From: Zeugodacus cucurbitae | Taxonomy: Eukaryota > Arthropoda > Insecta > Diptera > Tephritidae | Length of the DNA: 64,000 nt | NCBI RefSeq assembly: GCF_028554725.1 | Contig: NC_071671.1 | Span: 23,807,501 to 23,871,500 of the forward strand | Direction of reading: 5' to 3' | In this document: one piece after another, positions 22,166 to 34,700 of the stretch | Layout of the letters: every line of letters begins with the position of its first letter | Numbering within the stretch: the stretch's first letter is position 1 | Notes under the pieces: model-generated | Databases searched by the model: none | What the model saw: the letters and a program-made list of their open reading frames with translations, nothing else | What the model was told of the DNA's origin: nothing | Translations under genes and position numbers: made by a program

Positions 22166-23104
22166 GGTAACAATATCTAGGAGTTTTCGACACTACAAAG
22201 GATTTTAGTTGCCTAAGTGAGATCCATTGGATCAGCGATCTAACCTAATTCACTACCAACTAGACACTGAACTAGTTTCCCTATAATGACTTTTAGATGA
22301 ACCGAAATTCTCTATGCAACTGCAATCTCATAAAACAAAAGCTAACTTACAACAAAAGCATCTCTCACACTAAGCGCCCGCTGGCATTAATGTAACAACG
22401 ACTGACCAAATGCGACTTAAGGCGAGAAAAGCGAACGCAGACATTAGCTGTGGAGCGACTAAAGGGCAAAGCAAACGACGAAATCGTAGAAAAATTGCTA
22501 GTTTGCAAGCAAAAGCAACAGCAGTCATTACAGACAAGTGTTAAGTCTGTAAATATGTACGTGCTGAGAACGAGTATCCATTTGTGTCTGTGTGTGTGTC
22601 TGTAAGGGCGCTGGTGTGGCTGCTCGTAAGTATGGCTATTTTTAAAATGGCTGCTAAAACAGCAAACATATTGCTAACGAGGCTACTAAAATGGAAGAAA
22701 AAGTGAGCTTACGAAAGAAGGAAAAGAGCAAAGGATAGCAACAACAATAACAACACTAGTATAGCTAGTAAGTAACAAAAGTGCACTAAAGGCATTAACA
22801 AGTTCAACTGAACACACAAACATAGAAACGCATTCCCCACTTGTTGGCCCCCCACTTCTTCTAGTCAAGTCGTTGGCCACAAGCTGTATGTGTTTCTTTC
22901 TTCTGTGTTATTTTCCTCCGAGCAATGCTTGTTTACAACGCAAACATTTATGTATAAGTATGTGTGAATTGCTTAATTGTGGCGTAATTAAATTTTTAAT
23001 CGAAACTCAATTGGCGATTTCATTTTGTAATCAATGCATTAAGAAGTGCAAATTGGAAGACACAAAAATAACGGTACGTATTTGGACAATTATTTGCCGT
23101 TGAA
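22166..23104. other. Spacer, no gene seen
   Basis: Contains a short tgtgtctgtgtgtgtgtctgt tract near 22584-22604. Short frames at 22686-23103 have no recognisable content. Confidence 0.5.
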
Positions 23105-23705
23105 TGAAGATTGTTTTAGGTAGATTTCTTCTTAAATGTGAGATATTTAAGAGATATGCTGATCGAAGTGTTGTGAGGTTAGCGCTTCTATCTATACTCC
23201 CTATATCCATATACATATAATATATTTTACAAGAACCGTAAGCATCCTCAGATCGTCCATCTACCTATAGTAATTTCTCCAATAAGATGTGGATATAGTT
23301 CGTGACTACTAAGCGACGGTGATGAGTTCAAAACTCAGATGAATCAAAATCTAAAATAATAAAAATAGTTGTCTTCCAAATAACCTGCTTATCAAAGTAT
23401 ATGCTGATTAGTTCCACTATCCTAACTATGTATATTCTTTTTTTTTTTTAATTAGATTTCTTCATAAATGAGAGAAGTTTTAAGAGAGTCTTGAATGTAA
23501 ATAACCTGCTGATTGAAGTGTTATATTTTCGTTCCAGACTCCTATATACATATTCTACCGGAATCGGAACCATCCACAGGTTTGTCTACATATAATAATT
23601 TCTCCAATATCCTATTCTCTTCTATGTTATGACAAGTGGATTAATTTCATGACTCAGATGAATCAAAATCTAAAATTATAAATAAAAACAAGTTCTCTTC
23701 CATTG
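23105..23705 (+). repeat. Diverged tandem duplication, ~325 bp period
   Basis: Two units in direct orientation. Matching landmarks are agatttcttcttaaatg (23122) and agatttcttcataaatg (23454), tgctgatcgaagtgtt and tgctgattgaagtgtt, taatttctccaata in both, and the long word actcagatgaatcaaaatct (23333 and 23652). Offsets range from 319 to 332, so indels have accumulated. No coding content. Confidence 0.8.
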
Positions 23706-23852
23706 ATACTAGGTATCAATCCAACCGATGTTCATCTTTGCGCATTCATTTCTAACATCTCTCATTCCCGGCGGTCGTGATTCCATAGATCATAGATTCC
23801 ATTTAAAGACGGTCATATATATTTAGGAACATAGGTTGTGTGATGCAATTAA

Positions 23853-25809
23853 CCCATTAAACGCGAAAGCTAAATAGCAAAGATAGAGGAACCAAACTTT
23901 GTGTGGATACTACAAGGGTTGATATGTACACAAAACTACAAACAAAAGTTTCGACCCCTATCCGGGGGGGTCTGCACGACCCGTGACATATATGTAACGC
24001 TCGCGGGTTTCTGTTATGTAATACAATGTTTGATACTAACATGTAAATAAACATTTCCATTGGATTTAATTCATCAATTTTATTATTTTAATTATAAAGT
24101 TTACAAAAAGAAAACGAAACAAGTACAAACGTATGAAAATTCATCAATTTTTGGTTGAGAAAGAAAACTCAAACTGGTCTAAAGTGAAAGTTGTAGAAAC
24201 AATCCACACACAAACCTACGTCACACTTATACATTTGGTGTTTATTGATCGCTGGCAGTTGTTTCCAGCACAGCGTCTCCTGGTAGGATTTCTAACTATG
24301 AAATGGCCAATTAGGTCATATCTAGCATCAAGCTCAATTTGCGAATCCGGACGTCTAAATCCCCAGTACGACAAAAGTGATTAGCAATGGTTCTTCTAAA
24401 CTATAGCTGGGTTAGCCCGTGTCCGCCTTTTCTATATAAGAGCCAAGCATTTTGAATGGAGACATCAACCAACCAGGTAAAAATTGAGAACCACCACTTC
24501 TTCCCTCTAGCTCCAATCCTGTAAGCGTTAACGTTTTGGTCCATGCGATATGTTCCGCCCATATTCTTATTATACATTACGATAGCATTGGGGACTGAAT
24601 TCGAGCATGTTCTGCCCTAGAGTATCTTCAAGCTGTCCCTACCGGTTCCTTCCCAAATAAAGTTGATGCAACGGAAACTACTGCATTGTCTACCCATTTC
24701 GTGACTGTAATATCGCATTCAGAAATCCGGAAACTAACCATATAACCACGTTCCTTTTTTTTAACTTATCCTTCAGTGGCAAAGGGCAAGAGATTGGTAT
24801 TGAATTTTACCGAATTGTTCCAGTTCCTTCATATCCCATTTTTTTTAATCCAACCAAAACAGGTATTGAAGTGAAGAGATTATCGAAAAAAATTCAAATG
24901 GAAGTGGCTTCCACGTTTCATCGAATTCATCGATCATTGAAAACAACAGAGCAGCGTTCTTTCCATAGTTTGCAGCGTACTCTTCGTTCGTCCTAGGGTT
25001 TTTTCCCTGATACATCTCGAAGTTTAGAAGATAACGGGAAGGCGTATTTAGACACCACATTTTATAACCAAATCTCAACGGTTTGCCTCTAATAAATTGT
25101 TTACAACCGTGTCCATATCAAAGTCGGTATTTTTTCTTGTAACAATTTTACAATCCTCGACAAGCTGTGTATGTGCCAAGTTTTCCAAAGTACCGCCGTC
25201 TTCATCTGCCGAATCATCACCTGAAAGAGCACCCGCGTCAGGAGCCCCCATATATATAGCTTCCACCTCTTCTTCTTCATTATTTGTCAATTCGTCCAAA
25301 ACTGCGCAAACTTCTTCAACAGTTAGTTTTGCCCTAATAACGGAAGAACACGCACATAAATATGTATATTATATATAGTTATACAATTCATAAGGTGAAC
25401 CCGCGAACGTGACATATATGTCACAGCTACACAAAACGAAAAAAAAAGCTACAAATACAGTCATTTTAAATTTTTTTTATTATTTAACATAAAATTTCAA
25501 ACACTATCAAAATATACAAAACACTCTTTTCACATAAATCGGTGACACTTTATTAAAAATCGTACTACCGACAACGTGTTCCCATTTCGATAGTTTTTTT
25601 AGGTGTATGAAATCGTCTTCGTGTTCACTGCGCTACTAATTTTGCTACACTAAACGGAAAAGGCAAAATATAGCGCACACTTATTCTTTGATTTGTTCAC
25701 TTCAATTCCAATTTATAATTTGGAACATTTAAAATTGCATTTCGAAAAAGGCGTAGATTTATGTGAAAGATCGGAGCGTTACATATATGTAACACTAGCG
25801 TTTAATGAG
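23853..25809 (-). mobile_element. piggyBac-family transposon, 1957 bp, internally deleted
   Basis: The ends are CCCATTAAACGC on the left and GCGTTTAATGAG on the right (11 of 12 complementary), flanked by TTAA at 23849-23852 and 25810-25813. TTAA is the piggyBac target. The element carries the palindromic word acatatatgt in three places (about 23983, 25412 and 25784), in contexts such as gttacatatatgtaac. A decayed transposase gene is on the minus strand. Confidence 0.9.
24400..25299 (-). pseudogene. piggyBac-like transposase, broken
   Basis: Remnant of a DDE transposase of the piggyBac (PGBD-like) family. An acidic N-terminal piece (25299 to about 25080, rich in E and D) is joined directly to GKPLRFGYKMWCLN, which normally lies about halfway along the protein, so the region with the first catalytic aspartates is deleted. 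The frame then continues through FSMIDEFDE and LPFEFF and is lost at about 24888 by a one-base shift just before the FDN motif. Further downstream, in another frame, MGGTYRMDQN and KKWWFSIFTWLVDVSIQNAW (about 24420-24585) match the conserved C-terminal half. There is no functional product. Confidence 0.88.
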
Positions 25810-25813
25810 TTAA

Positions 25814-27072
25814 GACCCAGAAGTAAAGTATATGGAAAAATTCAGGCAAAGATGTGATTTAAACCTCTACTGTGCTTCGTTAGTTGAATATATGTTATAT
25901 CAGTCTATAGGGCCAAAACATGGTTCAAGACCTCGTCCTTAAAGGGTTGGGGTGTTTTGAGACCGGCCCGCCGTTACCCGGTGACTGATATAACTATAAA
26001 GTTTACAAGATCTTAACTTCAACTTCAAGGAACTCCCAGAACAGATGTTGGTAATTCAAAAATTTCGGCTTGCCGATTTACGGGTTTTTTGAGGATTTAT
26101 GTGTTAAAGGTTCAAAAATAAAAAGTGTTTTTTTTTTAACCCGAAACTACAAACAGTTGCACAAGTAATGAAGTTTCCGCTGTCCTTTGAAAAAACATAC
26201 AAAACATATTTCCGAAATCTAAACAGTAAGCCTACGAAAGGCAAGTATAGTAAGTCTATTGGCAGTTCTTCCAGGAAATCACAGTTCAATAACTAACCAC
26301 AAATCTTTCATAATAATAGTTAGAAATCATTATTTATTCGCATTTCGAAAATGAAACTCCTAAAGTCCTAATAGACTTAGTATTAGAATGTCCTCATCAA
26401 TTTTCACCATCACCGTTTACTATTTCCAAGTGAGACCTGTGCATGTATACCCATATGTATTTGTTGTCTCTAACAACAAATTGAAAATTAAACGAGTTAA
26501 CCCCATAAGATTTACTGAAAGCAAAATAAAGTTGCAAAAATACACACATGAAAACAGTAAAACATAAAAATTTTTATGTCACATATGGTGTAATGAAAGC
26601 AAAATACGCCTCAGGATTGTACAAAACAAACAAATGTGTGGGCGAAAAGCAAAACCAAAGCCACACCTCACACCTCGCCTTCAATTAAAAACAACTCGAT
26701 AGTAATTATTTCGAACAGGCAACACTTTTATAGCCAATAATAACTGTTTTTATTGGTGTATTCGTATTACATTTTTTTCTGTTTTCAACTGTCACGTTTC
26801 TTTGACTGCAAGCATACTCGTACTCAAAATTACACCCGCAAGAGTCTCAATTAAAATTTTAATTGGAATTTTTCTTTAATTAGAAATGTGAGTGAGGGGA
26901 TGTGTTTGAATTTTATTAAGAGTGGAGAGAGGAGATGTCGCTTGCAATGAGTACGTACACAGGAATGTATTTGTTAAGGAGATAATTTTAAGAACCTTAT
27001 ATAGGTGAGTGGAGAATGTGAGTCTACTATCCACCCAATGATTTCTCAACTGACCAATTTTAATTCCTAATT
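25814..27072. other. Spacer, no gene seen
   Basis: AT-rich DNA downstream of the piggyBac element. The short frames show no recognisable domain. A caggcaacac word at 26716 is compatible with an inverted GTTGCCA box but stands alone. Confidence 0.5.
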
Positions 27073-27178
27073 TGACCTCATTAAACTTCTAGCTTGACCT
27101 CACTTGACCTCTAATTTGACCCCTGGCTTTACCCCTAACATGACTTCCATTGACTACTATCTTGACCTCGCTTGACCC
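27073..27178 (+). repeat. Cluster of TGACCT/TGACCC words
   Basis: TGACCT occurs at 27073, 27095, 27105 and 27163, and TGACCC at 27117 and 27173. Two pairs (27095/27105 and 27163/27173) are direct repeats with a four-base gap. TGACCT is the complement of the nuclear-receptor half-site AGGTCA, and the pairs have a DR4 layout. It could equally be a small degenerate tandem repeat of (act)tgacctc. Confidence 0.5.
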
Positions 27179-28609
27179 CTAACTGAATTTTTAAAAAGTC
27201 AGCACAGACTGGAGAATCTTTAGAGATCTACCGTTATTTTCAGTAATAATTGAGTTCCGAAGTTAAGTCCAGGGATCTAATACTTTAGTGTATGAAGCAT
27301 TGCCCCCGGATATTTTCAGCTCCATATTCTTCAAAAAACTTTTCGCTTCCCACACACTCACCCTACAAATGTTCGGAATTCTCACTAAAAGTAAACAAAA
27401 TTACAACTAAGCTACAACCAAACCGCAACCCACAACACACATTCCTAAGTCCACGTGCTTCCACTGTCTTTGTACACTGCAAAACGCTTCAGACTCTTTG
27501 CGTGCTCCACATGTACGCTCTTGCACGTATATATGACTTTCTAAGTTCTTGTGGGATTGTCGGTTACTTATTTGCTCAAGGGTGCCATTCCATACACACA
27601 CACACAGAGAAAGACACACAAATCAGTAACAAATATACCATCAAGCTTCGCTTTCATCTTCTCACATTGCTTTAGTTTGTGTATCCTTCGTGCTTGTGTA
27701 TCCATTTTACTGTATCTTGTATCCTTCTTCTCCCACACATATGTTCGTGCACGTATCCTTTTTGTACTCGTATACAACAAATACACATTGCATTCCCTGT
27801 AATTATCCAATTACAATGGCTGTGCAAATACTCAATTTTCTGCTACTTAGTACTTCGTCATTACTTGCTTCGCTGGCCTTTCTTGTCGCACATAACAAAG
27901 CGAACTTCAAAAGAAGAAAAACTAATTTGTGCTAGTCTTTGTCGTCCTACTGTAGTGACCGCACTCATTCCTTTGGCATGGAGTAGCCAAGCACTTTGGG
28001 AATTCAAGTGCTACTTACTTGCCAAGGTCCGTTTTATTTTCCTTCCTTTTTTCGCATTTTTATTTTACTTAAGACAAAAGTCTGCTTTGGAGTGCGTCGG
28101 GTACGTGTGTTTGTTGTTGGACAGGTCGCTGTTGATAGTCGTTTACAAGTATGTTACTAATGTTTAAATTTGCCATTTTATTTTTGACCACAATTTTTAT
28201 TTAATCCTTGAACTTAAGCATATGTTTGTTAAGTACTTAAGTGGGCTACTTAGGGTAGACACACAAGCATAGAGTACCTGATGTGTAGAGTAGATTGAAA
28301 AATGGTGTATAAAGGAGAATGTCGCACGTTGGAGCTGATAGTAATCATATTTAAATTTCTTCTTAAACTCGAGTTTATTGTTACTTTTGTTGTTTAAACG
28401 TAAACTACTTACAAACACTGAGTTTAACACAATTTCGTTTAATTTATATTTAAATCTGTTTTTAGTCACAAACTGGAGTATATTGACCGTTGTGGCGTTT
28501 GGCATTAAGCACTACTTATAAACGTAAATTTCATTAAATACTACATTAAAAAGATTATTTAGTTTTTGTCTCAAACTCGGAGTTTCTTTAACACAACACT
28601 TGCATCATA
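27179..28609. other. Spacer, no gene recognised
   Basis: Holds the longest clusters of overlapping non-element frames in this part (27292-28167, up to 162 codons on the plus strand). The translations are rich in C, L, F and H, are read in several overlapping frames on both strands, and contain no conserved motif. I therefore treat them as chance frames in pyrimidine-rich DNA. Confidence 0.5.
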
Positions 28610-29200
28610 GACACCAGCATCAACACCAATAATAATGTCAGCCTTGAAATCCAACGCAGAATCACTCTTGGTAACAAGTGCTACTATGGACTTAGTAGGC
28701 AATTGAAGAATAATCCTCTCTCGACGAACAAAAACTAAACTCTACAAGTCCATCATCATTCCCATCCTACTTAATGGTGCAGAAGCGTGGACGATGTGAA
28801 CATCCGATGAGACGGCACTAGGGGATTTTTAGAGAAAGGTTTTGCGGATAATTTATGGTCTCTTAAACATTGGCAAGGCGGATACAGCAGAAATGATGAG
28901 CTGTATGTGATATTCGACGACATAGATATAGTTCAGCGAATAAAGAGACTGCGGCTACGCTGGCTAGGTCATGTTATTCGAATAGACGAAAACACTTCAG
29001 CTTTTAAAGTGCAGATGCAGTATACGCTGGAAGAGGGAGGAGACCTCCACTCGATGGAAGGCCCAGGTGGAGAAGGACCTGTCTTCACTTGGTATTACCA
29101 ATTGGCGCCAAACTGTCAAAAGCAGAGATGCGTGGCGCGCTTTTGGGGACTCGGCTATAACCGCGTAAGCGTTCTCTACGCCAGTCAAAAAGAAGAAGCG
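28610..29200 (+). pseudogene. RTE-like LINE, copy D, 3' remnant
   Basis: It aligns with the last ~0.6 kb of the LINE coding region and its 3' end. It starts near ccagcatcaacacc and ends with cgccagtcaaaaagaagaag, the same AAG-tailed 3' end as copy A. Several small deletions, a stop and frame changes interrupt the frame. The remaining open part (28907-29209) covers only the RLRWLGHV region before shifting frame. It is 5'-truncated, as expected of an old LINE copy. Confidence 0.85.
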
Positions 29201-31762
29201 AATCGATAATTTTATAATGCTTTTAAGTAAAGATATGAAGCCTGCTGATTATATACTCAGTACTAGCTAGTGTTATACTCAATTTCTCCTGGGTATTTCA
29301 ATACCAGATCACTTTAAATACATAGTCACAAGCACCTACGCTAGATCGGACAAACTTTTGTTCGAGAATACTTTCCAAATTTACTAGAGAATTATTTCAG
29401 ACAAAGGGTATGCTATTTGTATATGATCTATACGTTCTACAATGAGTTTTCCATCGCAACAGAAGATACTTATAGAATAAAGTCCCAGACTCTTATAGAA
29501 TAGAGGTCTCAAATGTATCTTTACATAACTAAAAATCATTTCCCGTAAACTTAGTACAGTGGAGTATGGTACTTTAAATAAACAGGTTTGAGTTGAAGTA
29601 AGCATGGCTCTCTCAGTTAGCCGAAGAGTAAACTTATTCAGATACATCAGTACATTTTGGACATGATCATTTCATTAAACCTTCCGTCTTGAGCCCTTTA
29701 ACTGCTCTGAAGATTATAGACAATTATTTTAGAACCTCCGCTGACTCTTTTAGCACAGAATTAATTTCACCTGCTCAACATAAAGGCATATGCATAGATA
29801 ATTTTTGATTCTGGAACATTTAAGCTTTTTGAGACGATATGACCTAACCTTAAAGAGAGTCAAAAATAATTGGTAGGTCAATTATATTGCATCAAATATA
29901 GCATTTCCACTTAACGAGATTGAAAATCTATGGATTGAAGGGCCTTACGTTGACTGAGACAACGAAGGATCATGATCGAATGTGGATCGATTACGGTGAG
30001 TTTACTGGCATTGTAGTAGAATAGCCGCGAACTCATTACTTTCGAATCTCATTATTTTCGAATTTCATTGTTTTCGAATACCACCATTTTCGCATTCCCT
30101 CCATTTGCGTATACCTCATTCAAGCAAGCTTTGAAGTAGTGCTTTAAAAATTGAGAATTTGGTGCACGGATTACACTTATCAATTTCGACGCATTTCAAT
30201 TTATCACGCGGCTGCCATTAAATAACGGAATAATGGCATTCGCTATGCGTTGACCACAACAACACAATGCGAACTAAGGACTATGCCACAAACTAAGCCG
30301 GTATTGGCAAATAGCAGTGGTGAGACTGGGTAAACAGTTACAACAACAAGTATTGTACAACAACAACAACAACTAACACTACTTGTTGCAACTTGTCGCA
30401 TCAATGTTGCTTGTGGTTATATGCTGCCGCTGCTGATGCTCATGTATTTAAGTGCGAGTGCTATCTGTGTGTGTGTGTTGCATGTTGCACGTTGCTGCCA
30501 AATCGGTATTTGCACGCGATTTGACAGAAAATTGTTAATTACAATGCGAGTTTAATTAATGGCAGAGACGTGGCCAAAGTGAATGTGCGTGCAACGTGCC
30601 ACACAGCGACAGCATCACGCCGCACGCAGCACGATGAACTCAGCTCAGCTCAGCCTGCATGTACAATACAATAACAAAACAACATACTCGTACAACAAAA
30701 GCAAACCGCAAATTGCAACGTAACCAGGGGTATACAAACCTCATGCGACCGATACTAGAAACGGGTGGCCACATTCGATGGATGTGAGACCTTAGATGCG
30801 GCTACTTGACCAACTGCCACTACTATTACTGTTCGACATGCCAACATTGTTGTTGTATGTTCTTTGGCATGTACGAATTGTTGTTGTCGCTGTTGTTGTT
30901 GTTGTCATCGTTGTACCTCCTATTGCATTTTGCGGTCGCGTATACGCCATGTACTACACCATGCAACTAATGTCCTCTACGCTGCGAGCAACTCTCACAC
31001 CGGCGAGTCGAGTCAGGTAGTGAGCGAGTGTCAGCACACAAATCGTTGATATATGACAATTGTGTCACTCACACACAGATGAAGAGATGTATTCGCTTTT
31101 TAATTTATTATGATAACTTCCTTCTCTGTACGCTTAGTTGAGTGCAACATCTCAACGGTATAACTTGAAGTGGCCAAAAACCGCTGATCGAGTATGTCAG
31201 CTCAACCGATAATTACTTGAAATCTTCGGAGACTCTCAAATGTTAATATCCTCAAAGAAACTGAGTGATAATTTTCTCCCAAACTCAATTGATTGCTGCT
31301 GTTCCACAAGTTCAGAAAACGATTCTAATTTTTTATTTTAACTGTTTTGATCAAAACGCTTGATTAGGTGCGATTGGTTGAGTTCAAGAAATATCTGCAG
31401 TCAACCATTTACTTATTCGTAACTTGACTTCGGTTTTCGAATACCAAATTAAGACACATATTGCTTTCTTTTTTTGACTCATCATTGCGAGAATTTTAAT
31501 CTCTGCGATATTTTGTCATAACATCTTTGAAAATTTTATTCTTGAACAGAGTATGGGAGAAGTTTCGTTCAACGAGATAGATAGTTCTAAGAGTTCATCA
31601 CATTGGCTTCTATTGTTTATTTACTCCTTAGACTCCTTAGAACAGAGAGAATCAGAGTGTTTAGTTTTTTTGCCTTCACATTGATGAAGTAGTGCCATAG
31701 TTAAGAAGGCTTCTTCTTTAAAATTAAAAATGGAAACTTTTCCAACAATTACCTTAAATATT
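29201..31762. other. Spacer, no gene seen
   Basis: AT-rich DNA with (CAA)n tracts at about 30340-30380 and tgttgttgtcgctgttgttg near 30880-30910. There is a run of acgat/ctcagctcagctcagcc words near 30630-30655. The poly-valine/leucine frame at 30796-31020 is a translation of this low-complexity DNA. Confidence 0.5.
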
Positions 31763-31774
31763 ACTTTAATCTAT

Positions 31775-34700
31775 GTATGTATGTGATTGGCGTTGCAACC
31801 GTTTAGCCGGTTATAGCCGAATCGACGATAGTGCGCCACCTGTCTCTCTCCTTCGCAGTTCGGCGCCAGTTGGAGATCCCAAGTGTTACCAGGTCGCTCT
31901 CCACCTGGTCCCTCCAACGGAGTGGAGGCCTTCCCCTTCCTCGGCTTCCTCCGGCGGGTACTGCATCGAACACTTTCAGGGCTGGAGTGTTTTCGTCCAT
32001 TCGGACAACATGACCTAGCCAGCGTAGCCGCTGTCTTTTTATTCGCTGAACTATGTCAATGTCGTCGTATAACTCGTACAGCTCATCGTTCCATCGTCTG
32101 CGGTATTCGCCGTTGCCAATGTTCTGAGGACCATAAATCTTGCGCAAAATTTTCCTCTCGAAAACTCCTAGTGTCGTCTCATCTGATGTTGACATCGTCC
32201 AAGCTTCTGCACCGTAAAGCAGGACGGGAATGATAAGAGACTTGTAGAGCTTGATTTTGGTTCGTCGAGAGAGGACTTTACTGTTCAATTGCCTACTCAG
32301 TCCAAAGTAGCACCTGTTGGCAAGAGTTATTCTGCGCTGGATTTCGAGGCTGACATTGTTCGTGTTATTGATGCTGGTTCCCAGGTATACGAAATTATCT
32401 ACGACCTCGAAGTTATGACTGTCAACAGTGACGTGGGAGCCAAGACGCGAATGCGCCGACTGTTTGTTTGATGACAGGAGATATTTCGTCTTGTCCTCAT
32501 TCACCTCCAGACCCATTCGCTTCGCCTCCTTATCCATGCGGGAAAAAGCAGAACAAACGGCGCGGTTGTTGCTTCCGATGATATCAATATCATCGGCGTA
32601 CGCCAGGAGCTGTACACTCTTGTAGAAGATTGTACCTTCTCGGTTTAGCTCTGCAGCTCTTATAATTTTTTCCAGCATCAGGTTAAAGAAGTCGCACGAT
32701 AGTGAGTCACCTTGTCTGAAACCTCGTTTGGTATCGAACGGCTCGGAGAGGTCCTTCCCAATCATGACGGAGCTTTTGGTGTTGCTCAACGTCAATTTAC
32801 ACAGCCGTATTAGTTTTGCGGGGATACCAAATTCAGACATCGCGGCGTAAAGGCAACTCCTTTTCGTGCTGTCGAAAGCAGCTTTAAAATCGACAAAAAG
32901 GTGGTGTGTGTCGATCCTCTTTTCTCGGGTCTTTTCCAAGATTTGGCGCATGGTGAATATCTGGTCAGTTGTCGATTTTCCAGGTCTAAAGCCACACTGA
33001 TAAGGTCCAATCAGTTTGTTGACGGTGGGCTTTAGTCTTTCACACAATACGCTCGATAGAACCTTGTATGCGATATTTAGGAGGCTGATCCCACGGTAAT
33101 TGGCGCAGATTGTGGGATCTCCCTTTTTATGGATTGGGCAGAGCACACTGAGATTCCAATCGTCAGGCATGCTTTCTTCCGACCATATTCTGCAAAGAAG
33201 CTGATGCATGCACCTTATCAGTTCTTCGCCGCCGTATTTGAATAGTTCTGCCGGTAATCTATCGGCCCCCGCTGCTTTGTTGTTCTTCAAGCGGGTAATT
33301 GCTATTCGAATTTCTTCATGGTCGGGTAATGGAACATCTGTTCCATCGTCATCGATTGGGGGATCGGGTTCGCCATCTCCTGGTGTTGTACTCTCACTGC
33401 CATTCAGCAGGTCGGAGAAGTGTTCCCTCCATAATCCCAGTATGCCCTGGACATCGGTTACCAGATTACCACCTTGGTCTCTACATGAGGATGCTCCGGT
33501 CTTGAAACCTTCGTTAAGTCGCTTCATTTTTTCATAAAATTTTCGAGCATTCCCTCTGTCTGCCAGCTTCTCAAGCTCTTCGTACTCACGCATTTCGGCC
33601 TCTTTCTTTTTTTGTCTGCAAATGCGTCTCGCTTCCCTCTTCAGCTCTCGGTATCTATCCCTTCCCGCACGTGTTGTGGTCGTTTGCAATGTTGCGAGGT
33701 AGGCAGTCTGTTTTCTCTCCGCTGCGAGACGGCACTCCTCATCGTACCAGCTTGTTTTTTGTCGTTGCCGAAAACCAATTGTTTCGGCTGCAGCGGTAGG
33801 CAGTGAGTTTGAGATGCCGTTCCACAGTTCCCTTATACCGAGATGCTGATGAGTGCTCTCAGAGAGCAGGAGTGCAAGTCGAGTAGAGTATTTCGTGGCT
33901 GTCTGTTGCGATTGCAGCTTTTCGACGTCGAACCTTCCTTGTGTTTGTTGACGGGCATTCTTTGCTGCACAGAGGCGGGTGTGTATCTTCGCTGCGACCA
34001 GATAATGGTCCGAGTCTATATTTGGTCCTCGGAGCGTACGCACGTCTAAAACACAGGAGACATGTCTTCCGTCTATCACAACGTGATCGATTTGGTTCCG
34101 CGTGTTTCGATCAGGAGACAGCCAAGTAGCTTGATGTATTTTCTTATGCTGGAATCTGGTACTACAGACGACCATATTTCGGGCCCCAGCGAAGTCGATC
34201 AGCCTCAGGCCGTTTGGCGATGTTTCGTCATGGAGGCTGAATTTTCCGACTGTTGTGCCAAAGACACCTTCTTTACCCACCCTGGCGTTAAAATCACCAA
34301 GCACGACTTTTACATCGTGGCGGGGGCAGCGCTCATAGGTGCGTTCTAGGCGCTCATAGAAAGCATCTTTGGTCACATCGTCCTTCTCTTCCGTTGGGGC
34401 GTGGGCGCAAATCAGCGATATGTTGAAGAACCTCGCTTTGATGCGGATTGTGGCTAGACGTTCATCCACCGGGGTGAATGCCAGGACTCTGCGACGGAGT
34501 CTCTCTCCCACCACAAATCCAACACCAAATTTGCGCTCCTTTATATGGCCGCTGTAGTAGATGTCACAAGGACCCACCTTCTTCCGTCCTTGTCCCGTCC
34601 ATCGCACTTCTTGGATGGCGGTGATGTCAGCCTTAAGTCGTATGAGGACATCAACCAGCTGGGCAGAGGCACCTTCCCAATTAAGGGTCCGGACATTCCA

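Noticed and set aside
27292..28167. Cluster of overlapping frames (up to 162 codons) as a membrane protein gene
   Set aside because: The hydrophobic character comes from pyrimidine-rich DNA. Several frames on both strands are equally open and no motif is present.
30796..31020. 74-codon hydrophobic frame
   Set aside because: Poly-valine run from a gttgttgtt tract; no start context or motif.
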